Assembly (NCBI GenBank): GCA_016808115.1
Contig: JAEQBH010002358.1
Location: 682,001 to 746,000, forward strand
DNA: 64,000 bases
Direction: 5' to 3'
From: Tetrastigma voinierianum
Taxonomy: Eukaryota > Streptophyta > Magnoliopsida > Vitales > Vitaceae
Shown here in pieces: positions 1 through 12,569 of the stretch. Made by a program: the position numbers and the translations under genes. Numbering within the stretch: the stretch's first letter is position 1; each line of letters begins with the position of its first letter. A model generated the notes under the pieces. The model worked only from the letters and a program-made list of their open reading frames with translations, did not search any database and was not told the origin of the DNA.

Positions 1-149
1 AACCAACGGTCCTAGACCGATGAGTGAGTTCTGCGAAACTGGAAATTGAAAATAAAAAATTGTACTCTATCCCGATATACATAAGCGATGTGGATAGCAG
101 AAAACGGAATAAAACCATAGTGGCATACCAAAAAGCGGTTGATTCATTT

Positions 150-539
150 AAAGGTAAACTGGGTGGATGAACTTCACGAGAATTTTTGGAGCCTGAACTC
201 TTTGCTGTAGAATCTCTTGATATATCCCCTTTTACAATTACTTATGGGATGGAAGCTATAATCGCCACGGAGATTGGTAATACTGCAATTAAACGAGCTT
301 GCAGGCGGAAAATGCGAGTTAGTAATCAGGACTTGGACATGGCGAGTGAACTAGAAAATGGCAGCAATATTATAGGGTCTCTAGCCTTGCTTGGAAAATT
401 CTTTTACAATAAGTGGGTAAAGCTCGGGAAAGGTGTTAAAATCTTTGCAGATCAGTGCTGGAAAGTTCAGGCCCTGGCCCGGGAGGGCCAGGTATCTTGT
501 AACAAGAAGCCCAGAGTGAATCGGATCTTACACCTTTAG
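150..539 (+). pseudogene. Ty3/Gypsy integrase remnant (C-terminal part of core)
   Basis: The strand reads NWVDELHENFW at about 161-193. After a frame change it continues as SPFTITYGMEAIIATEIG from about 222. This is the end of the Gypsy integrase core, where plant elements carry a WVDEL...W motif followed by a SPF..TYGMEA.IP.EIG motif. Downstream, residues rich in Lys and Gly at 400-470 may derive from the chromodomain-like tail, but they are too decayed to be sure. The reading frame shifts at least once and no upstream reverse transcriptase is in the window, so this is a dead 3' fragment of a polyprotein cut by the window edge. The family call is firm; the lineage is not resolved. Confidence 0.7.
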
Positions 540-540
540 A

Positions 541-2235
541 CAAACAGTGGAACCTATGCCTAGAATGTGGAATTATGTGTCTTAAAAAGGTATTATAATA
601 AGGATGACCAGATATTTGATTTATATTAATCAAGTTTTCTCGTACGTCTGGGTTACATAAAAGCAGATAACTCAGAATAAATAACGTCGACCTTTATTCT
701 TAGATAACTAGCATCTCACAAAAGCCGGAATATTCTTCTAAAGACATATCAAGGCCCAATATAGACGAAAATATCTATTTGATTGAGCTTTTAAAGAAAG
801 CAGAATGGTGATGTAAGGCCCTATCAGCTAGTATGAATATCTCTTGGTCAATTTATTAGGGATAAGTATTGTAAAAACTATCAGACCAGTCATGATTATA
901 TCTAACTAATGTCATTAGCTAGGATAATTAACGTAAAATGACCTATCAGGCGATGTGAATAACATCTATCAGTCGCGGCTGGATGAGCGCAATAAATGAC
1001 TGTCAGGCCCAAAGCCTAGTTGTGCCGTCACCGTTCGGCTCAAGAAGTGTTCGTCATATAGAGGTCGGCACGATGCCCAGCAGAGGGATCGTATTGCGAA
1101 TGTCAAGATCTGAAGTAGAAATAGATAAAAAGCTGTTGGCAGGCCCGAGTTCACATTCTATGCCATGAACACCAGTGGGATTCACTATCCGTTCATGGAG
1201 GCTCTGGGCATATCAGGTCTGTCAGCAGTGACTAGACTCAAAGTGGGACCATCCACAAATAGTTGGCGTCGGAGATTTGGGATAGAACTTAGGGGCGTCG
1301 GGATAAAGCTGGAAGGCGGGATCTGACGTATCGGGCATCTGGGATCAGAAGTGGGTTTGCTCCCCATATCATCGATCTTACAAAGCGCGATGGTGTAGCC
1401 ATAGTTAAAGACCACGCTCGTATCATGTCGAGTTCTTCTGCATCAACCAGCGCCGCGATTGCTTTTACGGAAAGGCTGAGTTCTCGTACTGACGCCGATA
1501 AATGGTTGAAACGGTGGCTCATCTGGCCATTTGACGATCAGCCTCACCTTCGTTGAACCTCTTTTACAAATAAGGGCTTGCTAAGCAGTCAGCTCAGACT
1601 CAGCCTTGGCGACACCTTTTGGAGGTGGTGAAGCGTTTGGGCGGTCATTTCGGATTCATCTGCCCGGGCAACTCTTTTGCGTTAATTGGACGGCACATTG
1701 CGTCCTGTCTTGAAGATCTCTTCTTCAACGAGCCTGACATATCACAACTATTTAAGCTCATGACTCTTATTAATGGGAATAGATTGAAGCCCTCTAACCA
1801 GAGGCTGACATTGAAGTCTCAGGTGGGAGAGCTGGCTTGGACATCTGACCCAAAGCTTCTCACATTACCATTGGGGTTGAGATTATGTTGGAGGAGGACT
1901 ATATTAGGATGAGGTGAATTCTGTAAAAATATTAAAAAATACCTTAGATATGGTGTGCTTGCTTTTTGTAGTGTTACTGCTTTATTTCAGGTGATTGAAT
2001 GAGTTAAGTTGTGGTTGTCTGATCATATTTGTTCTTTGAAGATCCTCCTTGATACCAAATGAGGATCAACCAGACTCTCTTTGCCCGATCCATGATAGTG
2101 ATTCTGGGCATACTTGACGTTCTCGGGTATGGTTGGGAAGGAAATCCGAGATCAACTCACGAAGATTCATACCAGTTAAGGCTTCAGCGTTGAATGATAT
2201 ATGATGTCTTCTGTTGCGGAATCTGATCTTCTCCA
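541..2235. other. Unassigned repeat-derived stretch
   Basis: No open frame here carries a domain I recognise, and the short ORFs on both strands overlap without codon structure. By position it is probably the 3' untranslated/LTR part of the Gypsy relic to the left, joined to the far end of the minus-strand element to the right. I could not find a terminal repeat partner for it. Confidence 0.3.
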
Positions 2236-2239
2236 TTAC

Positions 2240-3740
2240 AAGAAATTGATTACGAGGAGATGAAATTTAGTAATTATCGATGTGTGACAACGGCCTCTTG
2301 CGCCAGACCAGCTACAAAACGGTTTGTGTGGGATAACTTCAGCGTCGGAGGTGGATTTGCCGATAATTTGGACCAGGATGTTATACATCCCCAGGCGACC
2401 TGCGAGAGCCGGTTGGTAAGCTTGACCATCTTGGCGAGCCTCGAATGACGTTGCGCATACTCGACCTATCAGTGGTTGGTAGTTGATCCTTAAGTGTGGT
2501 GAGCCTCCTCTCAACACTCCTGCCACTTCCGTTTCTGGAAGCTGTGGCGGTCAAAACGGGCCGTCATCTCTTCCTCCTCCTTCTTCCTTCTTCCAAAATC
2601 AGGCCGGCCCAGTTCGAGGCCAGGCAGAACAATCTTTGCGGGCCCGGGGCGTTCTTTCCTGCGTTCCCCATCCCTCCCGCCACAATCACTGATAAGGAAG
2701 TAGACGGTCCCCCTTCTTGTGTGGAAGGCTCGGCTGACAACCCGTTCGCTCAGGCTAGATGGGTTGGCGGGGCCGGGCCCAGTGGTGAAGCGGATGATCC
2801 CGGCCACAGGTCAGGGCCGCTGGGTTCGGGCTTGATGTTTCAGCCGCCAAAGCCACTGGATGAAGGCGTAGCACTGCGGTTAAATTTAGTAGATTCGTGT
2901 TCCCTATCCACAATTTTGGAAGGCAACGGGTGTGGGATAATCGGAAGGTTGTAAGGAACCAGGTTACGTCTCATGTCGGCTAGGTTCTTCGGAGTGAGAA
3001 GAACCTCATAATGGCGCCCCTATTTAGAAATCTTCTTGACCGTGGTTTCTCAAGGCTTGCCTTTTCTTGATCTGCCAACCTACCCCTCGGGTTTCCGCTG
3101 CACGATAATCGGATCGATTCACGCATAAGTCATGGGTACGCCATGGTTCAACTCCTTCACACGGGAAGGCGCGACCGATTAACATCAGGCTGGAAGCCGG
3201 GGTTAGGGTCTAAATCCGAGGCCCACGCCCCCACCGAGTATCACACATAGCCTCCATTTTAGGTGAATGGATCCGTCTTTCTTCTGTCCGGAACTCTAGG
3301 CCTACCATGGACATCTGAGTCACCTCGCTACCCTCAAAAATAGGCGAAACAAATCTCAGCCGCGAAAAGGTCGAGTTAGGCCTGAGGTTCAGTACACTGC
3401 ATCCGGTTAGAATCTGAATGGTGTTGGGATGGACGAGGGTCGGCGACGTCCTAGTGAAATGCAAAAACTTCTTAACAATGGCAGGCATGGGGAAGCGAAG
3501 CCCGGCTGTAAGGTGCTCCCAGGTAAAAAACACGGCGTTGTGTTTTCCACCCAAAGTAGACTCATCCGGCTCCTCCATCAGTTTGAGGTCGATGTTATCA
3601 GGGACATCGTAATAGGCCCTCAATTCCTCCATTGTCAGGGATGAGATGATCTGCTTCAAGAAGAGAGCATCAGGCCAAGTCTTCCTCTATGACTCACACG
3701 GCCTTTGTCATTATTCACGACCTCGCCATTCTACAAACAA
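2240..3740 (-). pseudogene. Retroelement-associated ORF, plant-transposon-protein type, decayed
   Basis: The best-preserved part is 3210-3659 on the minus strand. It contains MEELRAYYDVPDNIDLK, then NAVFFTWEHLTAGLRFPMPA, FLHFTR, and HPNTIQILTGCSVLNL. This order is known from a large family of plant transposon/retroelement ORFs that sit at the 5' end of long elements and are annotated as putative plant transposon or retrotransposon proteins. The function is unknown. The frame continues with stops and shifts toward 2240; PKNLADMRRNL near 2960-3000 fits the middle of such proteins. A leader with a TATA box lies upstream at about 4075. The ORF is cut short at 3210 by frame loss, so it is a relic. 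A relation to the Gypsy integrase at 150-539 cannot be shown because that lies on the other strand. Confidence 0.55.
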
Positions 3741-4068
3741 ACCAAAAGGAGGCGAAAATAAAAGTAGAAGCCCAAAAGCCATATACAATGGTAGCCCAGA
3801 GTCAGAAACTGAAACAAAAATCACCTGGAGGGAACTTCAGAAATCCTAAACACACTCTCCCCGAACTTTCTCTGACGGAAAATGACATAACTAAGATTCA
3901 ACGCTGAAAACGGGACTTAATTTTAAAATGAAAGTTGAGCAAGAGTCTGAAAAATCGGCTAGCTAAAGAAAGCAGAATCGCACCAGTGTACCCGTAGAGA
4001 AACTTGAAACAAAAGAAAGCTAGTAGACACAAATAAGATAGGAATGGGAGAAGGCTACTTGTGGTGGC

Positions 4069-4080
4069 TCCTATATACCC
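4069..4080 (-). promoter_or_regulatory. Probable TATA box of the minus-strand element ORF
   Basis: The minus strand reads GGGTATATAGGAGCC, followed by about 350 nt of C/T-rich leader before the plant-transposon-type ORF. A candidate acceptor (TTTGTAG followed by AATGG) lies near 3735, so the leader may have contained an intron. The position and strand agree with the ORF at 2240-3740. Confidence 0.4.
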
Positions 4081-4130
4081 AGCACTGGCCTAACGGATGC
4101 ATTAAATGCAAGTGACTCATCACATCCTGG

Positions 4131-5610
4131 CTTGAGTTTGAGATTATAAGCGCGATTAGCACTGTGCCAACCACATTAACAAACATGAGCTGAGCTAAGT
4201 GAGCCACTATCATCTTCATCATTGCGGACTGACCATATCATCCAAGCTCGGCGCATTTATGTCGAAGCATGCCAAATACCGCCAGCCTTGACCATGAAAT
4301 TAGGTCATTTGTCGCTGGCCTGACCAAATGAGGAAGGCATGGAACGGTATATGCAAGTATGCGAAATTTCAAGAAATATGAATTCATTAATCTTAGGCGT
4401 TATTAATTTACTACGACATCGTTATTTTTACAAAGTGAGAGTACAATGACTATATGATCCATTCGAATCAAATAAAGAGCTCAAACAAAAGCAATTATGG
4501 ACGTGTAGGCCAAAAGCAGAAAAAGTAGAGAAGATGAAAAGGAAGGTACGCTCGAAATTGGAAAGGAGCGCGAGCCAGTGTTTACGAGGAGAGAATGTCC
4601 CCGGATGTGAAGGATTTCATTCGGGTTTAGAACCACCCTAAAGACCAACTAAGCAGGACATTCAATTACGATTCCACTAAATCCGCGTAATCTTTGATGG
4701 TTCATGCACAAAAATCCACGTTCAAGCATTACATTTTGATCGTAGCCATTCATTATATCGAGTCGGGCTCGAGCAAGTCTAGCAACCTTCTCGGTTGAAA
4801 GACCGGTTACCGGTGGCATAAAGGAATCCAGCACCCTCCAAGCGTACCCCATAGAGACCTCGACCTCAGGGTATCCCCGAGCAACCAGTAAATGCGGATT
4901 CAAAAAGTTAAGAAAAATTCACGTGAACATACCAACATTGATTATCGTGATTCCTCACTGCTAGGTTGGTCGAAACCGCGTTTTCTTTTCAGTCAGGATC
5001 AGCGCCTCGAGGCGGGAAAATGGGGGCATTATGGGTGCACCATGGGCTTAGGCTAACCTCCACTTCACTTGAGCCTGTTTGTTGGACCACATGATGTGGT
5101 CGGTCTGATCCCGGTGTTCTCATTTACAAGTGACCCATATACATCCTGACCAGTAGGAGTATATATATCTTTGCCTAGATACTATCTCTCACTGCGCAGG
5201 TATCTGTCTTAAAGGGCATCTGATTGACCCTGCCAAACAAGTATAAGTCACGCTCATAACCACCCTGAGGGTGGTCAAACATTTCTTAAGGCATAAAGTG
5301 CGGACGACTGGGCTATCTAAAAGGAAGAACGGGTCATAACGCACAAAAAAAGGGCCACCTTCCCCTTTCGTTTCAGAAGGAAATCTTCTACTTTCCATGG
5401 AAAAAGGATCACCTTCCTTCGGGATAAAAAGTAGGAAAGAATAGAAGAAAAAGGTACGAGATTCACATGCGAAAAAGGGGTTTTCACGAGACCGACTAAG
5501 TCTGGCAAGCATCGGAGAGGCGGGCACACCAAGCCGTTTTCTTATTTGTTTTCAAGCATTCGCTAGGCTGGTTCATGCCAGTGATTCAATGGTTCGAGAA
5601 AGTTTAGAGC
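4131..5610. other. Unassigned stretch
   Basis: An 84-codon minus-strand ORF (4649-4903) and a 112-codon one (5189-5527) are open, but I recognise neither. The second lies in a stretch with repeated AAGGAAG/CCTTCC words. No terminal repeats, tRNA-like folds or poly(A) tails were seen. Confidence 0.25.
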
Positions 5611-5803
5611 CACGAATACAATTTTTTTGCGGAGTTGCTTACAGCTTCAACATGAGGTCTAATGCGCCTTAGTGGATCGGATTAGTCACTCACTTGCGCC
5701 AAGCGGGAAATAGATTCCATAACAAGTTGTTCTTTATTTCAACAACGAATTCCATTTAGATCAAATTGATAACTACACCACATAGTAATATTATATATCA
5801 GAA

Positions 5804-5814
5804 TTTTATAAATG
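5804..5814 (+). promoter_or_regulatory. TATA box of the orphan terpene synthase 5' copy
   Basis: TTTTATAAATGC lies about 65 nt upstream of the conserved exon 1 coding stretch. It occupies the place of TATAAGTACC at 26223 in the other copy; both are followed by a conserved stretch containing CAGCACAAATAACTAC or its near match. Confidence 0.5.
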
Positions 5815-5872
5815 CAATGAAGGTCAGCACAAATAACTACAGGTTTTTCTATTATTTGGGAAGAACATCTTT

Positions 5873-5977
5873 GTTACTCCGATAGTTGAGGTTGATAATG
5901 TAGTGCTTCGCTCCACCGCGAATTTTAGTCCCAACTTTTGGGGTGATCGTTTTTTGACCTACAATTCTGATGATGCG
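5873..5977 (+). pseudogene. Orphan terpene synthase exon 1
   Basis: One open frame of 35 codons contains STANFSPNFWGDRFLTY and ends ...NSDDA at a consensus donor (GCG|GTAAGTG). This matches exon 1 of plant class III terpene synthases, which carries the R(R/P)xANFxPxxWGDxFL region upstream of the alpha-helical core. The same codons occur in exon 1 at 26282-26391. No ATG in frame is visible directly upstream, and there are no downstream exons before a minus-strand LTR begins, so it cannot encode an enzyme. Confidence 0.8.
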
Positions 5978-6314
5978 GTAAGTGAATGAAAATACTACTC
6001 TCATATATAGTACTATAATACAACTAAATTGCTTCTTGTGTTTCCCTTGTGATGAGTATTTAGAATGTGTTTAATATTGTTTTGCAGAGTACTTAGCTGG
6101 CTATGTCCTTTGCGGAGATTGCCCAGACGATTCATCATCTCACGAATTATCGGCGATCGAGCAGGGATAACGATTCCTTCCCTTTATTGCAAGTGATTGG
6201 ATACGCAGCTCAACCACTATCCAACACTTCGTTTCCAAGATCATGGCTTTTCATCCCAGGCCTTTGGTTATTCTCTGCTTTATGATAGTTAGTCATGAGC
6301 TCATGACTCCTTCC

Positions 6315-6407
6315 TCACTTTACTTGCTCTTCTTGTTTCCTCTCCATGTCTTGAAGCCAATGGAGGAATTGATCTTCTAGAGATTGGATCATCGGATTAG
6401 TTGACAT
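6315..6407 (-). CDS. Short gag-like leader peptide of an LTR element
   Basis: A 30-codon minus-strand frame starts at 6407 (MSTNPMIQSLEDQF...) and ends in a charged, helical tail (DMERKQEEQVK) before a TGA. It lies about 310 nt downstream of the minus-strand TATA box at 6715-6722. The composition is that of the N-terminal coiled segment of plant Gypsy gag proteins, but it is too short for firm assignment. It may be the truncated start of a gag gene. Confidence 0.35.
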   Translation of the reverse strand: MSTNPMIQSLEDQFLHWLQDMERKQEEQVK

Positions 6408-6559
6408 TGCGATTGCCTCAAGAGAGTCAAATGCGGAAGAGGCAGACGAGTTCGGGTGATGAAGAGGGTTTAGTAGACGATTGTTGGATCAGTACACAGC
6501 ACAATAAATGAAACTTTTCTATTTGCTTCAATGAGGCAGACAATTATTATTACCTTGAG

Positions 6560-7200
6560 CGTCGACTTCGAGGCATGGCACATAAACTGCAAAAGAGTCG
6601 ACGACTGGCCAGACCACCCCTCTTGATGATTAAGTTAGCAAAAATACGGAGAGAAAAGGGAAGAAAGTTTGTGCAGTTTGAATTGCATACCTCTCCCTCG
6701 TGGGGGGTCTTCCTTATTTATAGAAATTTGTTGCCGAGTCTCCCTCCTATCTTAGGAAGGAATCTCCTATTTTTAGAGATAAATATGTTTTTTCTTATCT
6801 GGGACTTTAGTTACCATATCGAACTAATTCTTCCTTATAAAAAATTATTCCTCCAAGAAGTATGCGATTTGGAAACTAGGAAGTTTGCGGATAAATACCC
6901 TTTGCGTATTTCCCGCCTTTGTCCATTTATCAATAACGAACTTGCCATATATGAAAGGATGGCTGACTGGGGGACTTAAAGAGTGAGACGAGGCACGCCA
7001 CAGGGCTGCCTTTCGGGGAGATACCAGTGCTTTCACATATTGAGCTTTGGATTCTCCCATCGTAACGCCATCCACCCACCCCCACCCCTGGTTTAATCGG
7101 TAGATGGGCTTGGACCACTCACTTGGGGCCCAGTGGGCCTTAGGTCAATCGGGCCTTGGGCCAGATAGTGTGGGTCCTAGAGACCCTTGGCACTCAGCAG
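6560..7200 (-). mobile_element. LTR fragment with promoter (Gypsy type), minus orientation
   Basis: On the minus strand a U3-like part with several GGGCC palindromes (7100-7180) is followed by TATAAATAAGG at about 6712-6722, then a purine-rich leader and the short gag-like frame at 6315-6407. The spacing of TATA, leader and ORF is that of a 5' LTR plus gag start. I could not locate a matching second LTR or a clear primer binding site, so the borders are approximate. Confidence 0.45.
6715..6722 (-). promoter_or_regulatory. TATA box in LTR fragment
   Basis: CTATAAAT on the minus strand, followed about 10 nt later by a C-run and purine-rich leader; it is the only good TATA element in this LTR fragment. 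Confidence 0.45.
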
Positions 7201-7476
7201 GTATCTGCAATCTCTTCAATATGCGATCTGAAGACGGCAGGTGGGGATGACCAGCTAAATTTATTGCCACAATGGCTCAATTGGAGTGTTTTTATTGCAT
7301 GAGGAACAAGTAACAATGTGGGGTTGTAGTGAGTAGAATCAAAAGATGGCATTAAGGGAGTTCGGCGAGGAGCTAGGAATGGCTTTTATGACCTTGTCCA
7401 TAGCAATAAGAAAAATCAAATTCCATAATAACATTGTTATGAAGAGTAAATTGAGAGATGCTAATCAAATTCTTTT

Positions 7477-7794
7477 TTATGGCAGGAACCAAAAGAATGT
7501 TCTGAAGTAGTAGAGGTTTGGAAGCGAAAATAAGATACACCCAGCCAATGTAGAGTAATAGGAAGTGGAATACTTACCAACATTTAGCTTTTGAGAGACA
7601 ATTATATTGATTTGGAGTCTAGTGTAGTAGGGTTTGAGGTTGTATGATGAGTTACTGCTTGTCAGTGCAAGCACCTGCATCACCTGCCAGAATAGAGAGA
7701 TGGAGGAAGCATTGGGATCGTCGGCGCGACGAACTATCATGGGGCGATGTCGATCCTGGTGCTTGTTGAGTCTTTGAATGTCCGATTGTTTCAT
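7477..7794 (-). pseudogene. Possible Copia-type gag N-terminal remnant
   Basis: The minus-strand frame of 105 codons contains NPYYTRLQINIIVSQKLN-like text followed by KYSTSYYSTLAG. In Copia gag proteins an N-terminal LNGxNYxTW..xMxxAL motif is found, and QKLNVGKYSTSYYSTLAG resembles it with the Trp replaced. The upstream part (ASSISLFWQVMQVLALTSSNSS) is consistent with such a leader. No protease, integrase or RT follows. This call rests on one motif and could be chance. Confidence 0.3.
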
Positions 7795-10165
7795 AGATTT
7801 AGCTAAACTTAACTTCTAGTAGAGTGACAGAGTCCTTGGAGGTGAGATTAACAAACACATATTTCAAAGCTTCCAGCCCTAAACTCCCAAAATATGAGAG
7901 GGACCGGTTCATCATCCAAAACACTTGTTGACATTCATTAACTCCACATCTTTGAGAATATAATCTTCAAGCCCCGAGCATAGTTCTTTCTTTTTTCTTT
8001 TTTTTTTGTGATTTGCAAAGAAAATGAAGGTGAAGAAACGACTTTTAATTTGTGGATGACAATTGTTCGAGGAAATTGATTAATGGATGATAAATCGAAC
8101 TCAGAGGAATTGATCTGGTGTCTTCCCAGGATCTGTTTAACAAGCTAGTGGGAAGGATTTGACATCTCAGTGCTATAGTTGGAGCGTGTCAGTTATAGGT
8201 TGGCTAAGTTGTATAGGCTCCCACAACGAGTTTGATTAGAGAATCTATGATAATTATCAAAGAATTTTTGTTGAAAGTGATCAACAATTTAATTTTCATT
8301 AGGCACTGAAACAAAAGTTGTGTATCATCGAAAGATGAGATATTAACTTGATAAAATTTCACGTAAGATGGAAATTTTTTGAAAGAGTTTCAAATTGTAA
8401 TTGGTTTTTTTTTACAACTATTCACTTTACATTTCTTATGTTCTTTACAAATTTGTTCTTATTGGGACTTGAATATCAATCCCTCTCTCCACTAGAGTTG
8501 GCTTAATTACGGGAGATTGACTAGAAATTCACTGCAAGGGCGCACCGTGCCACAGAGATAAGAGAGCAAAATCGAGCCCGGGTGGGGCCTAATTTCCATT
8601 GGGCGACATTTGTTGGCGGCCCGGTACTCTGAATAATGGGCTAGCGAGGCTAGCGGGCAGCAGGCTAGCGGGCTGCAGGCCCCGATGACCATGTGTATTA
8701 AAAAAATTCTTTTATTCGATTTGGCACTATGGGCTAAAGATCAAACTCTACTTATCTTTACTATGCATCATAGGGTTGAATTATCCAGAAGGTCAGGTCG
8801 ATATAAAGATGAGATTAGAGAACAGACAAATATATATATATCTATCTATCGTAAACTTATATCAATTCAGGGTATGGGTAACCTGATCTATAATGTGAGT
8901 GGTAACCATACTTCACACCTTGGCAAAAGCTAAGCGAGCGTATATTTCTTTAACTTTCTCTGATATAAAAGGAAGAAAAAGGCCAAAAAAAGCCTAAACC
9001 ATATCATTAGGCATGATCAAATGTATATTGCCGCTTCCCTCTTATTGTTCTCCATCTAAAGACCATGGATTGAAATGTTGAAAACATAGAAACTGCATAC
9101 CAAAGACATTGCATTGTGGTCTCGATGCGACGTAAAGAAGTCCAACACTTGCTCCAAAACCCTGTCCAGAAAATAATTTATTCTTCATAAATACATGATA
9201 AAATAAGTCAAGCCAAATCTAATATATACAAACGATCCACATTCTGACCTTCGGATAAATAGCCAGATCTGATTTGAATTCTCACACAAATTACGGCTTT
9301 TTTCTTATAAAACAAGATGTATGGTAAGATTCTAGATATCTCATTAGCCATAAATTTCCGATATAAAAGCTTCACCAAAGAACACCATGGTTCAAAGTGG
9401 CAGAAGTGTCGATCCCATTTCGTGACTAGACTGGTCGCGGTGTATCGATTAATATCAAACCCCGTCATAAAATAAGATGGTTAAAATATTTAAAATAGTT
9501 AAATATTATATAAATTATTCTAGAAAAATAGATATAATTAAGGCTAAAAGTGCTTAATTTTTTAAAAGTTAAAATTATTTAATAGTTAATGAAGCATTGA
9601 TGAAAGATATGTATGCTAATGTTAACAAAAGGGGTATTTTATATCAAACCTCTTTCTTTTAACAAAATGTCACAAAATAAAATAAATCAATACCATGTTA
9701 TTAAATGACGGGGGCTTTCAGAAATCGTATCATCATTAGTTGACGAGCATACAAATCGGAGACGATAATTTGCATAGTGAGGAGAATGTGGTTGAAAAAG
9801 ATTGTTCATCTTGGAATGTGTTGGTGAGAGATGATTCGTTGATGATCATAATTAGGAAAATATGGCCTTGGAGAACACTTTCGGGAAACGACACCATGCG
9901 ATAGTATCCAAAACCTCGATAAGCAATCTTCTTCCTGAAGTTGAACCATATCCTTATGAACTTACTGGCTCTTGTTCCCGATAGTTTGAATATTGATAAA
10001 AAACATACCATTACTAACGTGGAAGAATTCCTCACTATTTCAAAGTTATGATAGGATCTATCTCCTCTCCCACGAAGTAGTGCGATCCACAGAGCAAGGT
10101 TAGGCGGCTCATTAATGCGGTTACAATTCGAATCTATAATCATGCCCCTTTGGAATAATCATGTC
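7795..10165. other. Unassigned stretch between element relics
   Basis: Short ORFs on both strands (8507-8692, 8685-8933, 9208-9468, 9736-10143) show no motif I recognise. Noticeable features are a GGCTAGCG(A/G) word repeated at 8637-8670, poly-T near 7990 and 8405, and an AT-rich patch at 9480-9700. Confidence 0.25.
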
Positions 10166-10991
10166 ACTAGAAAATGTAGTTAATCTTTCGAGTGCTGATT
10201 AATTTCCCATATGCCTGGTCTATATCCATGATCAATATCTTGTGTGGCATAATAATTTTTCATACCTCGCCCAAACGACATGCCACTTGAACCAACACAG
10301 TTGACATAACCACTGCTCGGCAACACAACACAGCCAGTACCACCACTGCTCCGTTCTGTCCCCTTTGAATTGTCTTCACTATCTTCACTCTCATAGCAAT
10401 GTTGCTACCCCCTCTATTGGCTCTATCGTCACCATCATCACTACTAGAATTTGAAACAGGTATTTGAGGAGCCTTGCAGCTACGAGAAGAACGATGTCTT
10501 TTCCTTGTGCAAATCTTGCTTCCACACCTACTTACCTGTTACTTGTACCTACATCGCCCGGCCACGAGCTGCTTCTTTATCTTCTCTAGAGAAGGTCTTT
10601 GTCCGACAAATCAAATTATCAGATGATAAGAACTGAGGTTCTTCCTCGCACAAATCCACTCATCGAATATATCATCATGATTAAAAATATGATTCAAGTC
10701 AATTGGATTGGCACAAATCTTCGCCAGCCGTTCTTGCATCAAGTGTACTTGAAAGTTTTGTTATAATGGACATAAAGCAACATGCAACTTTCATTGCCAA
10801 TTCACACAATTTGGTAATGAATCAATGATATGTGCTCCAATTTCTTTCACAACCAGATGAAGAACATGCTTGACTTAGAACTTTGACAACAATCTTTTGA
10901 AGTTGTGGACCTTCATCACCATAATTGTTCCACCATTAAGTTATTATTAAAAAAAAACATATTAGGCACAAATATATATTTAATAAAAAAA

Positions 10992-11011
10992 TAATGACAA
11001 TTACCATATTT

Positions 11012-11075
<64 letters not shown>

Positions 11076-11082
11076 CTATATA
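10992..11082. repeat. (AT)n microsatellite inside the hAT relic
   Basis: About 90 bp of alternating A and T, interrupted twice by C, ending in an ATATACTATATATATAGTA palindrome. Confidence 0.9.
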
Positions 11083-12569
11083 TATATAGTAGTACACAGA
11101 GAGAGTTTTATTTGCTTTTCACAGTTAGTGCACTCAGATTTCCTTGGCTAACAAATAATTTCACCTACATTGCAATGTTCTTTACTTTATTAATGCACAT
11201 TATAAATACAAAATATATTATAAAATAACCTGATTGTGTAGTATACCTCATTCATAGCTTTGTGCAGTACATCAAGTAAAACCGATCTCTTGATAACCTC
11301 CTTTGGTCAATTTTAACCGGATGGTGCAGAAGAATTGCTTTGAATGTGAAGCATTGGATTTAAAATATAGCAATCAGAGTAAAAATAAATTATTGGTCAT
11401 ATAATACTTTGCCTTTAAATAAGATATGCCTTGTATAAAGGAATTTTTGTAATGCAATGCAAATGTCTATGCAATTGATTTGCCCACCTTATGTCAATGA
11501 GCTTTTAATACCTTTCCAATGTTTGCGATATGCTTTGTAATCAGTTTAAATCCTCCCCATTGCTTCATAATGATTGTAGTATGGGCTTTATCTTGATCAA
11601 CCAATTTCAAACGACGGAGGTTCCATGATAGTTTGGACTTCCTTTGCATGACCCGAAATCGATCAGTTAAAGATAAGGTTGGATACCTTATCCTCTTAAA
11701 CTGCTCCCGATCTTTGTGGTCACGCCACTCATTTGTTGTACATCATCTTCAAGTCGCCCTCATAGCAGTATAAGACTTTGAAGTGAAATAAATTGATGGA
11801 AAATCGGGTTATTCGAGGCAGAGATCTCTAACTCAGTGAAGTAGACACCTTTGTCAAAATTGGCTACTTTTAAGCTGTATAAATGAAGCTTGTGATCATG
11901 CTGTGATCTAAAATTATCCTTAATCTGCTTTATGTTTCCCTCTTCAAGCAGTAAATCAATACAATGTTGCACAGGGACCAGGGAACAAAGGCTTGCGCTT
12001 CTCGTCGACAACATACTGTATTGCTTTAAAACACCTCATTATCGGTGACTACTTGTACAACATTTTCCTCCCCAACCTTCTCCACAATCATATCCATAAA
12101 AAGATGTAATCTGTCGTCTTAGGCCCATGTAGGTGGTGTCAACTAAAGAAAGGTATATCATCGCTTCTATCCTGACAAGCCATGAAATTGATGATAGGCT
12201 TCCTAGTTATAGAACTCGACCATCACACATGATGAATTGCATCATATAAGGCCGTGGCCTTGATGTGTCATATATTCCTCAAATACTTAAATACCTCACT
12301 CCAGATATGCAATATTGTCAATTTGGTATCCTATAGGACCCTTGATACCTGGATCTATACGCTATGGTATGATCATAGATTGATAAATAAGACACTTTCT
12401 TTCAGTGCATTGAAAGGTATTCCCATTAAAGAAAAAATTTAGAGATGGCTTTACCCACTTTCTTTGCACCTAAGTAGAAACACTTTATTGATTTTTTGTT
12501 TTGAGCAAGCTATATGTAGGGATCAATCCCCTTTGTGGGTATGTTAGCTCCTTATCTTATGCTAAAGCA

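Larger units (their letters stand above)
5615..6095 (+). repeat. Duplicated terpene synthase 5' end (promoter, exon 1, start of intron 1)
   Basis: This segment aligns by eye with 25935-26500, the 5' end of the complete terpene synthase. Shared blocks include TTGCTTACAGCTTC, AACAAGTTGTTCTTT, AAATTGATAACTACACCACA, GTCAGCACAAATAACTACAG (GTTAGCACAAACAACTACAG in the other copy), the whole of exon 1, the donor GTAAGTGAAT and the start of intron 1. The match ends near 6095, and exons 2-7 are absent from this locus. The second copy has an extra ~120 bp just before its TATA box that is missing here. Both copies face the same way, about 20 kb apart, which fits an old tandem gene duplication whose body was lost. 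Confidence 0.85.

Noticed and set aside
2496..2954. 152-codon plus-strand ORF rich in Pro and Gly
   Set aside because: It is antisense to the decayed element ORF, whose text continues on the minus strand; the GC-rich composition alone keeps it open.
9736..10143. 135-codon minus-strand ORF
   Set aside because: No recognisable domain, and low-complexity context next to the hAT relic; could be chance.
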